64,000 bases of DNA from Callaeas wilsoni (lineage: Eukaryota > Chordata > Aves > Passeriformes > Callaeidae): positions 1-64,000 of the forward strand of contig VWPU01014795.1 of the NCBI GenBank assembly GCA_013398955.1, read 5' to 3'. The notes under the pieces are model-generated. The model worked only from the letters and a program-made list of their open reading frames with translations. It was not told where the DNA came from and ran no database searches. The first letter of the stretch is position 1, and each line of letters starts with the position of its first letter. Position numbers and translations under genes: made by a program. This document shows, piece after piece, positions 11,801-23,053 of this stretch.

Positions 11801-13429
11801 TCTTCTTCTGGACAACTCACTTCAGACTCAGCAAAACCAGGAGCAGAGATGGACTGAGTATTTCCTGACCTTATTCTTGAGTGATGACACAGGGCTCTTC
11901 CCTTTGCTCCCTGGAAAAGGCACAGCCAGGCCAAGCAGTGCAAGAATCTGCCGCAAAAATGCCGCTGAATTTTCTTCCATCCCCACCTTGGAGGAGCCAG
12001 CACTTGGTAGACAAATTTGCCATGAAAAGCTGGTGGGACTCCATCATTCCCATGCTCCCTGAGGCTTGTGGATGACAGGACCCATTTCCCATCTGCTGGG
12101 AGCTCGGGGTGAGAAGCACCTTCAAATGCTGAGGCTTCTGCCCTGCTTTGGAGTTCACCATCTCTGTGGCAGGCACAGAAGAGGGAGGCCAAGGGGAGGA
12201 TGTCCCACAGAGCTGGGCCCTGTCTCCAGCACCATGTGTGTGAAATCTGTCCCTTGATATTCCAGCCTCCAAACTCTCTGCTCTCCTGACAGGGAAGTAC
12301 TTGCCTCATGAGCAAGAAGAAAGTGGGTGGCCTTGTGTCACCTCAGTCCCACAAAGCGCCAGGGATGCCCAAGGCTCCAAGCCCTGTTTGCAGCCTGGAG
12401 CCGAACCTCTCCAAAACGATTGGCAAGGTCTCCATCCGCAACTCCTGCACCTGCAGGTGAAAGGCTGTGTCACCTCAGGGCTGGAACAGCTTTGAAAATC
12501 CCCCCTGCGGCTTCTGGGATCACGCCACGCTTTGGCTCAGGAGACCCAAGGAGAATGCGGCTGGATGGGAGGAGATGTGGAATCTCCTGGATCAGTGGTG
12601 GGGCTGCTCTCCACGGTGAACACCTGCATGTCTTGGCAAAACGGGCCCTGCGGCCTGGCACAACTTTCTGCTGAATATTTTGGCTGGATCCATGAACTCG
12701 TGCGGCTTTTGTGGCATGGAAACTGCCTATAATTTATGCTGAATACAGCCTCATATATTAAGTTGACAGTTCCAGAGCATTATAACATCATTTAGTCCTT
12801 TGAAAACAATTTCAAGCCAGAGAGTAATTGTTTAATCATCAGTAGACGAGTCCAACATTAAGCCCACAAATAAGGAAAAAAAATCTAAAAGATACCCCCA
12901 ATCTCCAGCAACTTGAAACCCAAGACCTGTCACACCTGTTACTGCACCAGTGGCTTGGAAGTGATGGCTCCTGGGGAAACTGCAGGGTGAGGTCCCAGCA
13001 TCCCAGCCCAGGAATGAGACTGGGCACAAGTTGAGAAAGATGCATTTAGAGATGAGATTTAGGAGTGAACAGCCTGGATGGCTTTAGCTGGCTCATTCCC
13101 TCCGTTCACCTTGTGCTGTGAGGAGTATCCCTATGGCATTCACTTTTCCCCAGTGCCCAAAAGTGCTCTTCAGTGTCCACAAACCCAGAGAAAATATTGT
13201 TAGTGTAGCAGCAGCCTAAGGATGCCCCAGGAAGCAAACAGAGATCCAGGTTTTTTCTCTCAGAGCCCTCTCGAATACATCTGAGGAGATGGCATTTTTT
13301 CCCAGGGGAAGATCCTAAGTTTCCTAAAGCAGTTTCCTAGGCATGCAAGCAAGGTGAAGGCTCATGGATGCATGGATAACCTGTTGGTTATCCATCTATT
13401 TGGCGTGGGTATCTTTATGCTGCTTAGGA
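8844..13429. other. Gene-free stretch, 4.6 kb
   Basis: No gene or recent repeat was recognised. Frames of 180-240 codons on the minus strand (10896-11450, 11587-12315) have no domain, no repeat family and no splice context, and are taken as chance. AT-rich, homeobox-motif-bearing stretches at about 10615-10760 and 12720-12850 look different from the surrounding GC-richer DNA and could be conserved non-coding elements. Confidence 0.45.
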
Positions 13430-13917
13430 TCTCCACCTTGCAAGATCTGGGTTCAGTTTTGGGCCCCTCATGACAACCCTGAGGGGCTGGAGCGTGTCCA
13501 GAGAAGGGAGCAGAGCTGGGGAAGGGTCTGGAGCACCAGGAGTGACTGAGAGAGCTGGGGGGGCTCAGATTGGAGAAAAGGAGGCTTAGGAGGTCCTTCT
13601 CACTCTCTACAACTCCCTGATAGGAGGGGGCAGCCAGAGGGTATCGGGCTCTGCTCCCAGGGAACAAGGGCCAGCATGAGAGGAACCAGCCTCAAGCTGT
13701 GCCAGGGGAGGTTTAGACTGGATATTAGGAAAAATTTCTTCCTGAAAGGTTGTCCAGCCCTGGCACAGCTGCCCAGGAGCCCCCTTTCCTGGAGGGATTT
13801 AAAAGCTGTGTGGATGTGGCACCTGGGGACACACTTTAGTGGTGGCCGTGGCAGTGCTGGGGGAATGGTTGGACTCGAGGATCTTAGGGGTCTTTTGCAA
13901 CCTGAATGATTCTGAGT
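13430..13917 (+). mobile_element. CR1 LINE copy, 3' half of ORF2 end plus 3' UTR
   Basis: About 490 bp of forward CR1. It includes GGGGCTGGAGCGTGTCCAGA, the CTCAGATTGGAGAAAAGGAGG segment, GGTTTAGACTGGATATTAGG, AAAAATTTCTTCCTGAAAGG, TTAGTGGTGGCCGTGGCAGT and GGTTGGACTCGAGGATCTTA. It ends with CCTGAATGATTCTGAG. This is a different CR1 subfamily from the neighbouring copies at 8753 and 15925, and it retains a near-intact 3' terminus. Confidence 0.93.
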
Positions 13918-15924
13918 TCTCCCCAGAGGACTGAGCTGTGCCCAAGCTCCGAGAAGCCCGAGGGTGTCACCTCCCACCCCATGGCTCAGCCCCACCGTCC
14001 CTCTCTCCTGTGCTTTGTTTTCTTGCCCTTTTCCAGAGCCGGCTGCAGGTTGTGCTTTCCCTCCACCGTTTTTATCTGTGCTGGTAGCAGCCATCCCCAC
14101 CACACAGGATTTATTTACATTGAAGGGTAAGTGGGAGGCTGTAATTGGGATGGGATTTGAACAGGTCAGGAGGAGCCCGTGCGGGAAAAGTGCAAATGAG
14201 GGAGGGCTGGGAGTTTGCTCAGTCGTTATGCACAGATCATTCCAGCTTCCACTCAGTGCCATTAGCTGGGGGTAAACGTGCTGTCCAGGGACATGTGTAT
14301 ATACATTAATGGGGTTTTTTAAACAGACCATCAGTAATGAGCTGTTAATGTTTTCCAAGTGGTCTTTCAATCCCATGCTCTGATTTCCTTCGGCTGCACG
14401 GCGCATTCGAGAATTTCGGATCTCTCGGTCCCTGTGCAGGAGTGAAGATCCTTTTCCATGCACCAGGTCCCTGCTCGGCCTCGGCCCCCCCAGGCTCTGT
14501 CCCTGCCTGTCTCAGGTCCCTCCAGCACTGTCACAAGCTCCAGCTCAGTCCCCCACACACAGGTTGGCCATGCTGTGGGTTGGCGTGACCGGTGTGAGCT
14601 CAGCCAGGAGGAAGGTGTAGGATGGAAATGCAAGGAATTGCCTTTCCAGGAAACCTGGTTAAATCACAAGCTGAAAGCTCATGGCTTGTGGCCTCAGGCG
14701 CACTCAGGAAAACAAGAGCTAAGTTCCTACACCCCCTTTCCTCCCACCCCCAGCTCATCTCTGGGGTACCCTTGGGAGGCCACTTGAAGAATCGCACCAG
14801 TGATAGAACCAGTAATTGAGGAAACTGATGCAAACGTGATGTCCCAAAAGGTTGTGTGGGAAGCAGATTTGGGAGGGATGCTCAGATAAGTGGAATTTCT
14901 GCTTTTGTGCCTTTCTTGAGCAACACCAGCAGACCTAAGGATTTCCTGTTAATTTATTCAGCGCTCGCTGCTGTATTACACACATAGGGAATCGCAAAAC
15001 CCGTCGTGTTTGGAGGACAGGTGAGGTGGAAATAAAGGCTGCTATTTAGGCTGAGGCACGCTGGCTGGTGCTGAGCATCTTGTCTTGTGACTGTTCTCAT
15101 GCATCAGCGAAGTGAGCACAAACACACCCTGCAAACATCTGGAAGGAAGATGCCTCAGCTGTGCTGAGCAGGACCAACAACAATAACAGCACAGAGCAGC
15201 CCCAGAGCTGCTCTGCTCCGAGCCAGGTAGCAGAGAGGCCCCTGCAGCCGGCTCTGGGATGATCTGTGGCACAAGGCAGGTGCAGAAATGGCTTTGTACC
15301 ACCCTCGGTCTGCGTTTGGCCGGTGTGGAACGGCCATAGTAAAGCTGGGGAGCTGGAGTGGACGGTGCTGTACGAAAACCAGCCGGATTCCAGCGTGTCA
15401 TCCGCATCTGTTCCCCTCGGGGAGGTTTGCATCCGACTGTTCTCCCAAACCAGCCCACCACACAGCCTCCTCTCGCGGCAAAAATATGCTCAGATGACTT
15501 AACTTGATGACTTTGCTGAATTGAACGGTGTCCAGTAGCGCAGTCATGTGTTTGGAGAGGGAAGAGCTTTCCAGAGGAAGCTGTTTGCCCATTGAACCCA
15601 AACAACTTTCCATTGCTGATGGGGGTACAGGAAAGTCTGAGTGCCCCGAGCAGGGTGCCCATGACTTCATTCCTACAGAGCTTAGCATGGGAAACAAAGT
15701 CCAGTAAATCAGCTCTTTCCCACTTTTTCCAGCTATTGGACAACCAGCAGTGGGAATCTGTGGCAAGTCAAGAAGGACTTGCAGGAAGTCTTTGAAGAGC
15801 CTGCACGGAGCTGCTCCTGCTTGGCTATCACCCAGTGATGCCAGCAGGGCTGGGCTCACAGTATCTGGGAATTCTTCCCTTTCTCAGCAGTAACTGGGTT
15901 CCTCTGTCTCTCCCTGGTGGATCA
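13918..15924. other. Gene-free stretch, 2 kb
   Basis: No gene or repeat was recognised. Short AT-rich segments at about 14280-14360 and 14930-15000 stand out. The rest is mixed sequence with chance frames. A minus-strand frame at 13600-14463 overlaps the CR1 copy and is not a gene. Confidence 0.5.
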
Positions 15925-16207
15925 CAACTGGTGATGCTTGGTAGGACAAGGGGTAACGGTTTTAAACTAGAAAATAGACAGATTCGGACTAAACATAAGG
16001 AAGAAATTATTTAGGATGAGGGCAGTGAGACACTGGCACAGATGGCCCAGAGAAGCTGTGGCTGCCCCTGGATCCCTGGAAATGTCCAAGGCCAGGCTGG
16101 ATGGGGCTTGGAGCACCCTGGCCCAGCCAAAGGTGTCCCAGCCCATGGCAGGGGGTGGAACAAGGTGGCCTTTAAAGGTCCCTTCCTACCCAAGCCATCC
16201 CATGAGT
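15925..16207 (+). mobile_element. CR1 LINE copy, 3' end
   Basis: About 280 bp of forward CR1. It begins with the GGACAAGGGGTAACGGTTTTAAACTAG segment and continues through GGCCCAGAGAAGCTGTGG, CCCTGGATCCCTGGAAATGT, CAGCCCATGGCAGGGGGTGG and AAAGGTCCCTTCCTACC. It is 5'-truncated. Confidence 0.92.
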
Positions 16208-17032
16208 GTTGTTTGTCTGAGGAAGTAAGGAATAAATGGGCTGGTTCAGTGTCCTGGGACTGGGAAGGATGAAATCCTTTAGGATCTAAAAGTATGTAAC
16301 TCCAAATGCTGTTCTAGCTTCCTGTAATTGCTGAGAGCGCCACGGGGCTGTGGACAAGGATATTGTTTCACCTTTGCTCATCTGGGGCCCAAAAATCACA
16401 GTTTAACAGAATCACTTACCATTTCGGTAACTGTAATTTTTTTCCAGTAAAAGATAGGGTTTGGTCAAAGATAAAATCCTCATTTCTTCATCTCCTGAAA
16501 TTCCAGGAAGCTGGATTTGTTTCAGTGCAAAGTTTAAGAACTGCTTTTTCTGAAATGAACATTCTGAACTTTATTTTAACTTAACTTTATTATTTTTTCA
16601 TTTAATTTTATTAATTTAGTTTCATTTTCGTTTCATTTAAATGTTGATTCTGATATAGAAATTTCCCCAACCTTTTCATTTTACATTCTGTGTGATATTT
16701 TCATTTCTTTTTTTTTCTATTAAGCTAAACAGGTAACAGGAAATTAGAGATGTCCAACAGACCGAAATTCTGAATTTTATTCAACTCCACCTGATTGTTT
16801 GAGCCTTTTTAAGAACTCAGCAAGTGTGAAACTGCTGTGACAAGACTCCAGGTAAGAACAGACAGATCAGTTCCTCCTTTTGGCATTTTCTTCAGATCAA
16901 AGCTTCAAGACTGCTTAATAAAAAAGCAAACTTAAACATGAGGGTTTTTTTAATCTTCTTTTTTTTAATTTTTCTTTTTCTTGCCATGGGTTCTACTTTG
17001 TAAGAACTGAAGTAATTACAGACAGCAAAAAA

Positions 17033-17116
17033 GAATAATAACAACATTATCAACAATGACAAGAAATATTAACATTAACATTAACATTCATATAAATATA
17101 ATAATAATAATAGTAT
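17033..17116 (+). repeat. AT-rich simple repeats (TTAACA)n and (AAT)n
   Basis: Interrupted AAT/AAC triplets, then tandem TTAACA units around 17069-17090, then AAT triplets around 17098-17114. Confidence 0.75.
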
Positions 17117-17179
17117 CCCCCATAACTGCAGCACTAAAGAATCCATTATTTTTACTTCTGGCATAGTCTTGTCCAAAGT

Positions 17180-17335
17180 ATTTTATTCTGGGAACTTATT
17201 TGTATGTTTATATTTATTATCTTTATTTATATTGCTATTTATTTATAATTATTTCCATAAATACATTATATGTATGCATTTATTTACATTATCTATTTAT
17301 TTTTATATTGTGGTGCTTTTTAACCTTAATTTTTA
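17180..17335 (+). repeat. (TATTTAT)-rich low-complexity DNA
   Basis: About 150 bp composed mostly of TTTAT and TATTTA motifs. It opens several frames by chance but encodes nothing recognisable. Confidence 0.6.
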
Positions 17336-18044
17336 CCTAATGCTCAGCCATGGGTTCCAGCAGTGGTGCAGGTTTCCCAATCACTGCAGCGTAATCAGGC
17401 TCTGCTGAAGGATCATCCTGCACAATCCCACTTTCTTTCCATCTTCTCATTTCACCAGCTCGATGTGTTGGAAAAAGAAAAGAAAAAAAGGGGAAAAAAA
17501 AGAATTCCCATCATGGCAGCACTATGCAGAGGTTGTTTTATCTCACGGGGAGGTTGAATGAGGCCTCGTAATTGCTGGGAGATTTATGAGTCTGGGATTC
17601 CGCTCAGCTCTTGCTGCCTGACGTATCCGTGGTGCGGAGGTTGTGAAAGCACCTTGGGAGACCACTTGTGAGGAAGCTTCAGGAGGTGAGTGTGATCTCT
17701 GGGGGCAAAATGAAAAACCCCACATCCCGCAGGAGGTGGGTTTGTCTGCGGTGTTGACAGGGAGCCAGTTGTCCCCCGCGGCCAAAATAAAATCTCTGGA
17801 GCGACGCCCTTGCGCTGCATCGGATAAACCGTGGTGGGGACGGACTTCACGTTCCAGGCTGCCTCTGATTCTCCGGGGTCTTCAAATGTCACAGGACTGT
17901 GAGTGAGCCTTTTGCAAACCTCTTTCAAAGCAGGAAGCCTTGGAACAGCCAGGTGGTTCCCTCCATTCCACAAGCTCTCCCCACAAGCACGAGCTGGCTC
18001 CTTTGGGAGGCGCTGGCGCTTGGGGTGCAGATTCCTTCACCCCA

Positions 18045-18806
18045 AGGCAGTGGGATAATCCAGAGCCACTCTGGCGCCTGGCAACGCACCATACGATCTA
18101 GCTCGTTCAGACGATCCAGCGGGATAATCCAGAGCCACACTGGGGCCTGGGAAGGCACCATGGGATCCAGCTGGTTCAGGAAAGGCAGTGGAATAATCCA
18201 GAGCCATTCTGGTGCCTGGGAACGCACCATGGGATCCAGCTGGCTCAGAACATGCAGTGGGATAATCCAGAGCCATACTGGTGCCTGCGAAAGCACCATG
18301 GGATCCAGCTGGTTCAGAAAATGCAGTGGGATAATCCAGAGCCACTCTGGCGCCTGGGACCGCGCCCTGGGCTCCAGCTGGTTCCGAAGCTGCAGCGGTA
18401 TAATCCAGAGCCACACTGGTGCCGGGGAAAGCACCAGGGGATCCAGCTGGTTCAGAAAAGGCAGTGGGATAATCCAGAGCCACACTGGTGCCTGGGAAAG
18501 CACCATGGGATCCAACTGGTTCAGAAAATGCAGTGGGCTAATCCAGAGTCACACTGGTGCCTGGGAAAGCACCATGGGAGCCAGCTGGGTCAGGAAATGC
18601 AGTGGGATAATCCAAAGCCATTCTGGTGCCTGGGAACGCACCATGGGATCCAGCTGGCTCAGAACATGCAGTGGGATAATCCAGAGTCACACTGGGGCCT
18701 GGGAAAGCACCATGGGAGCCAGCTGGGTCAGGAAATGCAGTGGGATAATCCAAAGCCATTCTGGTGCCTGGGAACGCACCATGGGATCCAGCTGGTTCAG
18801 GAAATG
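18045..18806. repeat. 69-bp minisatellite, eleven tandem units
   Basis: The landmark ATAATCC recurs at 18055, 18124, 18193, 18262, 18331, 18400, 18469, 18538 (CTAATCC), 18607, 18676 and 18745. The period is therefore exactly 69 bp with no indels. A unit reads roughly GGGATAATCCAGAGCCAC, CTGGTGCCTGGGAA, GCACCATGGGATCCAGCTGG, TTCAGGAAATGCAGT. Units 8-9 and 10-11 form near-identical 138-bp dimers. Because 69 is divisible by three and units lack stops in several frames, long frames run through on both strands. One is a 302-residue + strand frame (17899-18807) with a 23-residue repeat GIIQSH(S/T)GAWE. I take this as non-coding: no signal for a start, no family and equal openness in other frames. 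Confidence 0.96.
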
Positions 18807-19814
18807 AATCTTTGCCCTTGTGCCATCAGGGTGACCTCACTGCCAGGCCGTGCATGGATGGCTCAGGTGCAGTCCCACTGCCCCTGGGGACATTCACCCC
18901 ACCAAGGCCTGGTGGTGTCCCTCGATATTTTAATACCAAAAGCATCCCTGTAAGAGAATGGATGCTGTGTTGAACCCTGACCCATTTGCTGTATATTTAC
19001 AGCACGTATTTAACCAGCCTAACCTGACCACAAGCCTGCAGCACTCGCCAGATTTAAGAATTGAGTCTTCTAGTTATTTTTTTTCTTTTGCACTTTTCTA
19101 AATCCCTTTTTCTTTGCTTCCCTTCCACATTGTTTTGTGCAGCTCTGCCTAAGAGGGAGGCAGTGACAGCTGCCTCACACGGTGCACAGAAAGGTGCTCA
19201 TCATTCCTGCCAAACTTTTCCTTGATTCTCCTGTGTCTTCTTCTGCATCCAGCTGCTGCCTTTGATTTGGTGCTTCACAAGGCCAGAGAGTTCTCTTTTA
19301 CAACATGGTGGAATAGCTATTCCAGTAAATATTTGTGAAGCAGGGTGACTCTGTTTGAGCAGCGGGGTGAGGAAAGCCAGCAGAAGGGCGTGAAGATGCC
19401 AGAGCAGGCTCTGCTAGGTGTGGGTTCAGGCAGAAACCTCACCTGCTGCGAGGGAACTCGGTGCTCTGCTCAGCCCTGCCTGAAATAACCTGTGTGTCTG
19501 CAGACCACTGAGACTGACAAAGTGATATGATCACATTTGTGTTTAGGCAGCAGCTGTTTCAAAACCCCAAGGTAAATAGTCCTGCTAAACCCTTTCCCGA
19601 GGCTCTACATCTCTGTCTGTGTGCTGGTGCAAAGCATCCCTGCGATGCCATGGCTCTTCTCCTGCATGGAGTTGTGGATGGGCATTACCCAGCCCGTGCC
19701 AGGTGTGTTGTGACCCGCTCACCCCAAAGGGCTGCACAGGTTTGTGTTGGTCTGGAGCAGCTGGGGGTGCCCTGGGGACCTGCTTGTAGGAGATGCATCC
19801 ATGAATCCATCCAC
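18807..19814. other. Gene-free stretch
   Basis: Unique sequence of mixed composition between the 69-bp array and a CR1 copy. I see no gene, RNA or repeat in it apart from a T-rich stretch near 19075-19120. Confidence 0.5.
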
Positions 19815-20090
19815 TGTGACCAGTGACAGGGGCCGAGGGAACGGCTGGAGCTGGGCCAGGGAGGGTCAGGCTGGAGATCAGGGAAAGGTTCTTCCCTCAG
19901 AAAGTTCTGGGGCACCGCCCAGGCTCCCCAGGGAGTGGGAACAGCCCCGAGGCTGCCAGAGCTCCAGGAGTGTTTGGATGATGCTCTCAGGGATGCCCAG
20001 GGTGGGATTGTTGGGGTGTCTGTGCAGGGCCAGGAGCTGGACTGGATGATCCCTGTGGGTACCTTCCAGCTCAGGATATTCTGTGAAAAA
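19815..20090 (+). mobile_element. CR1 LINE copy, 3' end, diverged subfamily
   Basis: About 275 bp of forward CR1 of the type with GTGACAGGGGCCGAGGGAA, GGGAAAGGTTCTTCCCTCAG, CACCGCCCAGGCTCCCCAGG, GCCAGGAGCTGGACTGGATG and CCTTCCAGCTCAGGATATTC. It shares subfamily features with the copy at 25445. Confidence 0.9.
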
Positions 20091-22544
20091 AGCTGAGGGT
20101 CTCTAACGCTGAGAGGAAGATGTTGGTTGTATTTTTATAAAAGCTTTGAAGAGCTGTAGGATTTTGTGGAGCACACACTCTGCAGTCTCTGTAATCTTGC
20201 TTGCAGCAACCAAGAGTCAGTGACGGTATTTCCACCTCATTCAGAGGAGCTATTCCCAGGGGAGGCACTGCCAAGCCTTGCCTGAGGGCAGTGACATCTC
20301 AGTTCCCACCTCCTCTACCTCCAAACACCTACAGGCCTCCCCAGCCATCATCCTCCCATTCCTAAATTCTTCATAAATGGACTCTTTCAACCAAGTAATT
20401 CCCAAGCACTCCCCTGCAAGCCGAGACAATTATAGCTGTAAATATAATACGCACCAGGTTTGGCACCTCTGAGAAATCCAGAGGTGCACAGGTGCACTTT
20501 GGGTTTTTTTCTTTTTTTTTCCCCCCCTTTTTTTTTTTTTTTTTAAAAAAACCTTCNAATCTTTAAAAAAAACCCTCCAGATGTTTCACCATGATGTCTT
20601 GGTGGAGCTTCAGTGAGTGGAGAGGTGCCTTTCTCTGAGGAAAGGAGTGAGTTTCTGGTTTGACTGGTTACCTCAGGACTTCACACCTTGTTTGTGAGAT
20701 GCAGCTGGAGGCATTTGGTTTAGGGCTGGGTGAGGATATTAGAAATGCCTGAAATACATATTTGAGTAGATGCATAGCCAGGAGCAGGAGATGAGATAAG
20801 CTCCATGGTTTTGCATAATACAGGTGAAACCTTTGTTGCCTGGAAGATGGGAATGCCGCTGCGAACCTGGAGAGATAGAGAACAACAAAACCTCGCAGCT
20901 GATCTCTTTTGTATTTTCGTCTTATGAACTTTGAATTGAACTTCTGCACCAGATCTGATCTGGATGAAATATCATATCTGGAGCTGATCCTTATCTCTTA
21001 AACCTTTCTTTTGTCTCTTTGATTCTTTGGGCTTTACCCTCTTGTTTTGTCGTGAGTGGCCCAGAGCTTTGATCTCGCGCTGAGCCCCGGCGGGCAGCAC
21101 AAACCTTTGCTTTGGTGTGAGACGCACAGAGGGACATTGGGGTCTAAAGAGACAAGAGGTTTCTTCTTCTGTGGCGAAGTCCGAAGGCAAACGGGGTAAC
21201 TTCAGAATTCATTGTCTCCCCTTACAGGATGGGAAACTGGAAATTCACACGGGTATTTCCCCAGTAAAGAAAATGCACCTGTGGGAACTCCGTTGTTATA
21301 TATCTGTTTCCAATTTTATTTACAATCCCTTTTATTTTTATAAAGAGTCTGAGCAATTTAAGCTTACCTATCCTTTAATATAAAATAATTGAAACCAAAG
21401 CTCTTAAATGCTTTATAATGTCTTTTTCTCTGCTTTTTACAGTCACGAGCGGAGGTTTTTATTCTTCCAAAGTATCTAGGCTGCTAAGCTTGAATTATAT
21501 TTTACCTTTTTGGGAAATTCCTTTACTAGAAACCAACAGCTGGTCTTAATCTAATCCGATGATACCTGCTGATCTATACAGTAAGAGCAAAGTGAGGCCA
21601 ACTGTGTTGGAAAGCATCAGGGGCTAAGCTGAAAATATTCATTCATTGTTTTGGACTTCTTTTTTTTTTAAAAGAAATGATGTAGAGAGACACTTCAGCC
21701 TTACTCCCCACGTTTTCCATTAGTGGTAATTTAAAACTTTGAAAAATGTACAGTAACTTGCCTAGGTCAGCTGAGTATCAGCATGTAGCTTTTCATTCAC
21801 ATTTTTCATTTAATCCGGTTGCTTTGAATTCCTTGCCTTGTAAGTTCCTATATATGAAGATTAGAAACTGCTCCTGGCTATGGAGAATTACATGCTTTTA
21901 GATGAAATTTAATCCCTTGTAAAAGGTTTTGTTCGTGGTGATCTTTCCTGTTCACAGCACTGGGCTGCCTGGCCGAGAGCAGATGACACAGGTGAAGACA
22001 TCAGCAGACAATAGACAAAAAAAGAAAAAGGAATAAAAATCAAATAATCACAGCCTGCATTTAGGATTAAATCTTTATCAGAGGTCTTGGCGATCTGGCA
22101 ACTTAGAGATTTCTGCCTTTGATTCCAGGAAAGCAGCCCAGCAAAGTGAAAGTCTGCAAAACCTATTGAGAATAAATTGGATGCGTCCGCATTGTCTGTG
22201 TTTTGACAGAGTTTGAAGTGGGAAGTCTTGGCTTTGGAAAGGTTTGGTGTGTGATCCAAGCACACCCCATCCCACGGTCTGCCTGGGACTTCTGTCTTCC
22301 TAGCAGGATCAAGAGCTTTCCCCAGACTTCACCCCCTGAGAACTCTCCTGGGAAGGAAGAACCAGGGCTCACCTCTTGCCCAGGGGCAGCTGAAAGGTGA
22401 ATTTCTTCTCCAAGCAATTGGTCATTTACATACCTTGGGATGCAGAACTCCCCAGCAGGGTCTGGGGCTGAAGGGGGAATCAACTCAATATTTATTTGCC
22501 ACTGACTCCCAAGACTATCCAGAAAAACAAAGGAGAAGCATAGA
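20091..22544. other. Gene-free stretch, 2.4 kb
   Basis: Contains a homopolymer block with an N (listed separately). A longer AT-rich unique region (about 21290-22160) shows no recent repeats or coding potential and is a possible conserved non-coding region. No gene was recognised. Confidence 0.5.
20501..20577 (+). repeat. Homopolymer block T/C/T/A with an undetermined base
   Basis: Runs of T, then C, then T, then A, with an N at 20557 followed by another A-run. The N probably reflects consensus failure in the homopolymer or a collapsed gap. Confidence 0.85.
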
Positions 22545-23053
22545 TGGAAGTTTCTGGAGTTCTGTATCCAGCTCTGGGGCTCCCAACATCCAGAAGGACG
22601 TAAAGCTGCTGGATTGAGTCCAGAGGAGTCCATGGAGATGCTCCAAGGAGCCCCTCTGCTCTGGAGCCAGGCTGGGAGAGCTGGGGGCATTCGCCTGGAG
22701 GAGAGAAAGGTCCAGGGAGAGCTCAGAGCCCCTTCCAGGGCCTAAAGGGGCTCCAGGAGAGCTGGAGAGGGACTTGAAACAAGGCATGGAGGGACAGGAC
22801 ATGGGGAATGGCTTCCCTCTGCCTGAGGGCAGGGATAGATGGGATATTGAGAAGGAATTCTTGGCTGTGAGGGTGGTGAGGCCCTGGCACAGGGTGCCCA
22901 GAGAAGCTGTGGCTGCCCCTGGATCCCTGGAAGTGTCCAAGGCCAGGTTGGACAGGGCTTGGAGCAGCCTGGGACAGTGGAAGGTGTCCCTGCCCATGGC
23001 AGGGGTGGAACAGAATGGTCTCTAAGATTCCTTCCAAACCATTCTCTGATTGA
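22545..23053 (+). mobile_element. CR1 LINE copy, about 510 bp
   Basis: Forward CR1 with a longer 5' extent than most here. It runs through GAGTCCAGAGGAGTCCATGG, CTCTGGAGCCAGGCTGGGAG, GCAGGGATAGATGGGATATT, CCCAGAGAAGCTGTGGCTGC, CCTGGAAGTGTCCAAGGCC, GGACAGTGGAAGGTGTCCC and TTCCTTCCAAACCATTCTCTGA. The last 200 bp are very close to the copies at 15925 and 32905, so they belong to one subfamily. Confidence 0.95.

Larger units (their letters stand above)
16208..18044. other. Gene-free AT-rich stretch
   Basis: Strongly AT-rich from about 16550 to 17340, with T-rich tracts (16560-16720, 16945-16985) and simple-sequence DNA described separately. No gene was recognised. Composition returns to normal from about 17350 up to the 69-bp repeat array. 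Confidence 0.5.

Noticed and set aside
11587..12315. 242-residue minus-strand frame
   Set aside because: No recognisable domain and no homologous family. Mixed-composition DNA of this size commonly gives such frames.
13600..14463. 287-residue minus-strand frame
   Set aside because: Partly antisense to a CR1 copy, with the remainder lacking any domain or splice evidence.
17899..18807. 302-residue repeat protein on the + strand
   Set aside because: Produced by the 69-bp tandem array. Other frames on both strands are also open, there is no recognised family and no promoter or splice context.
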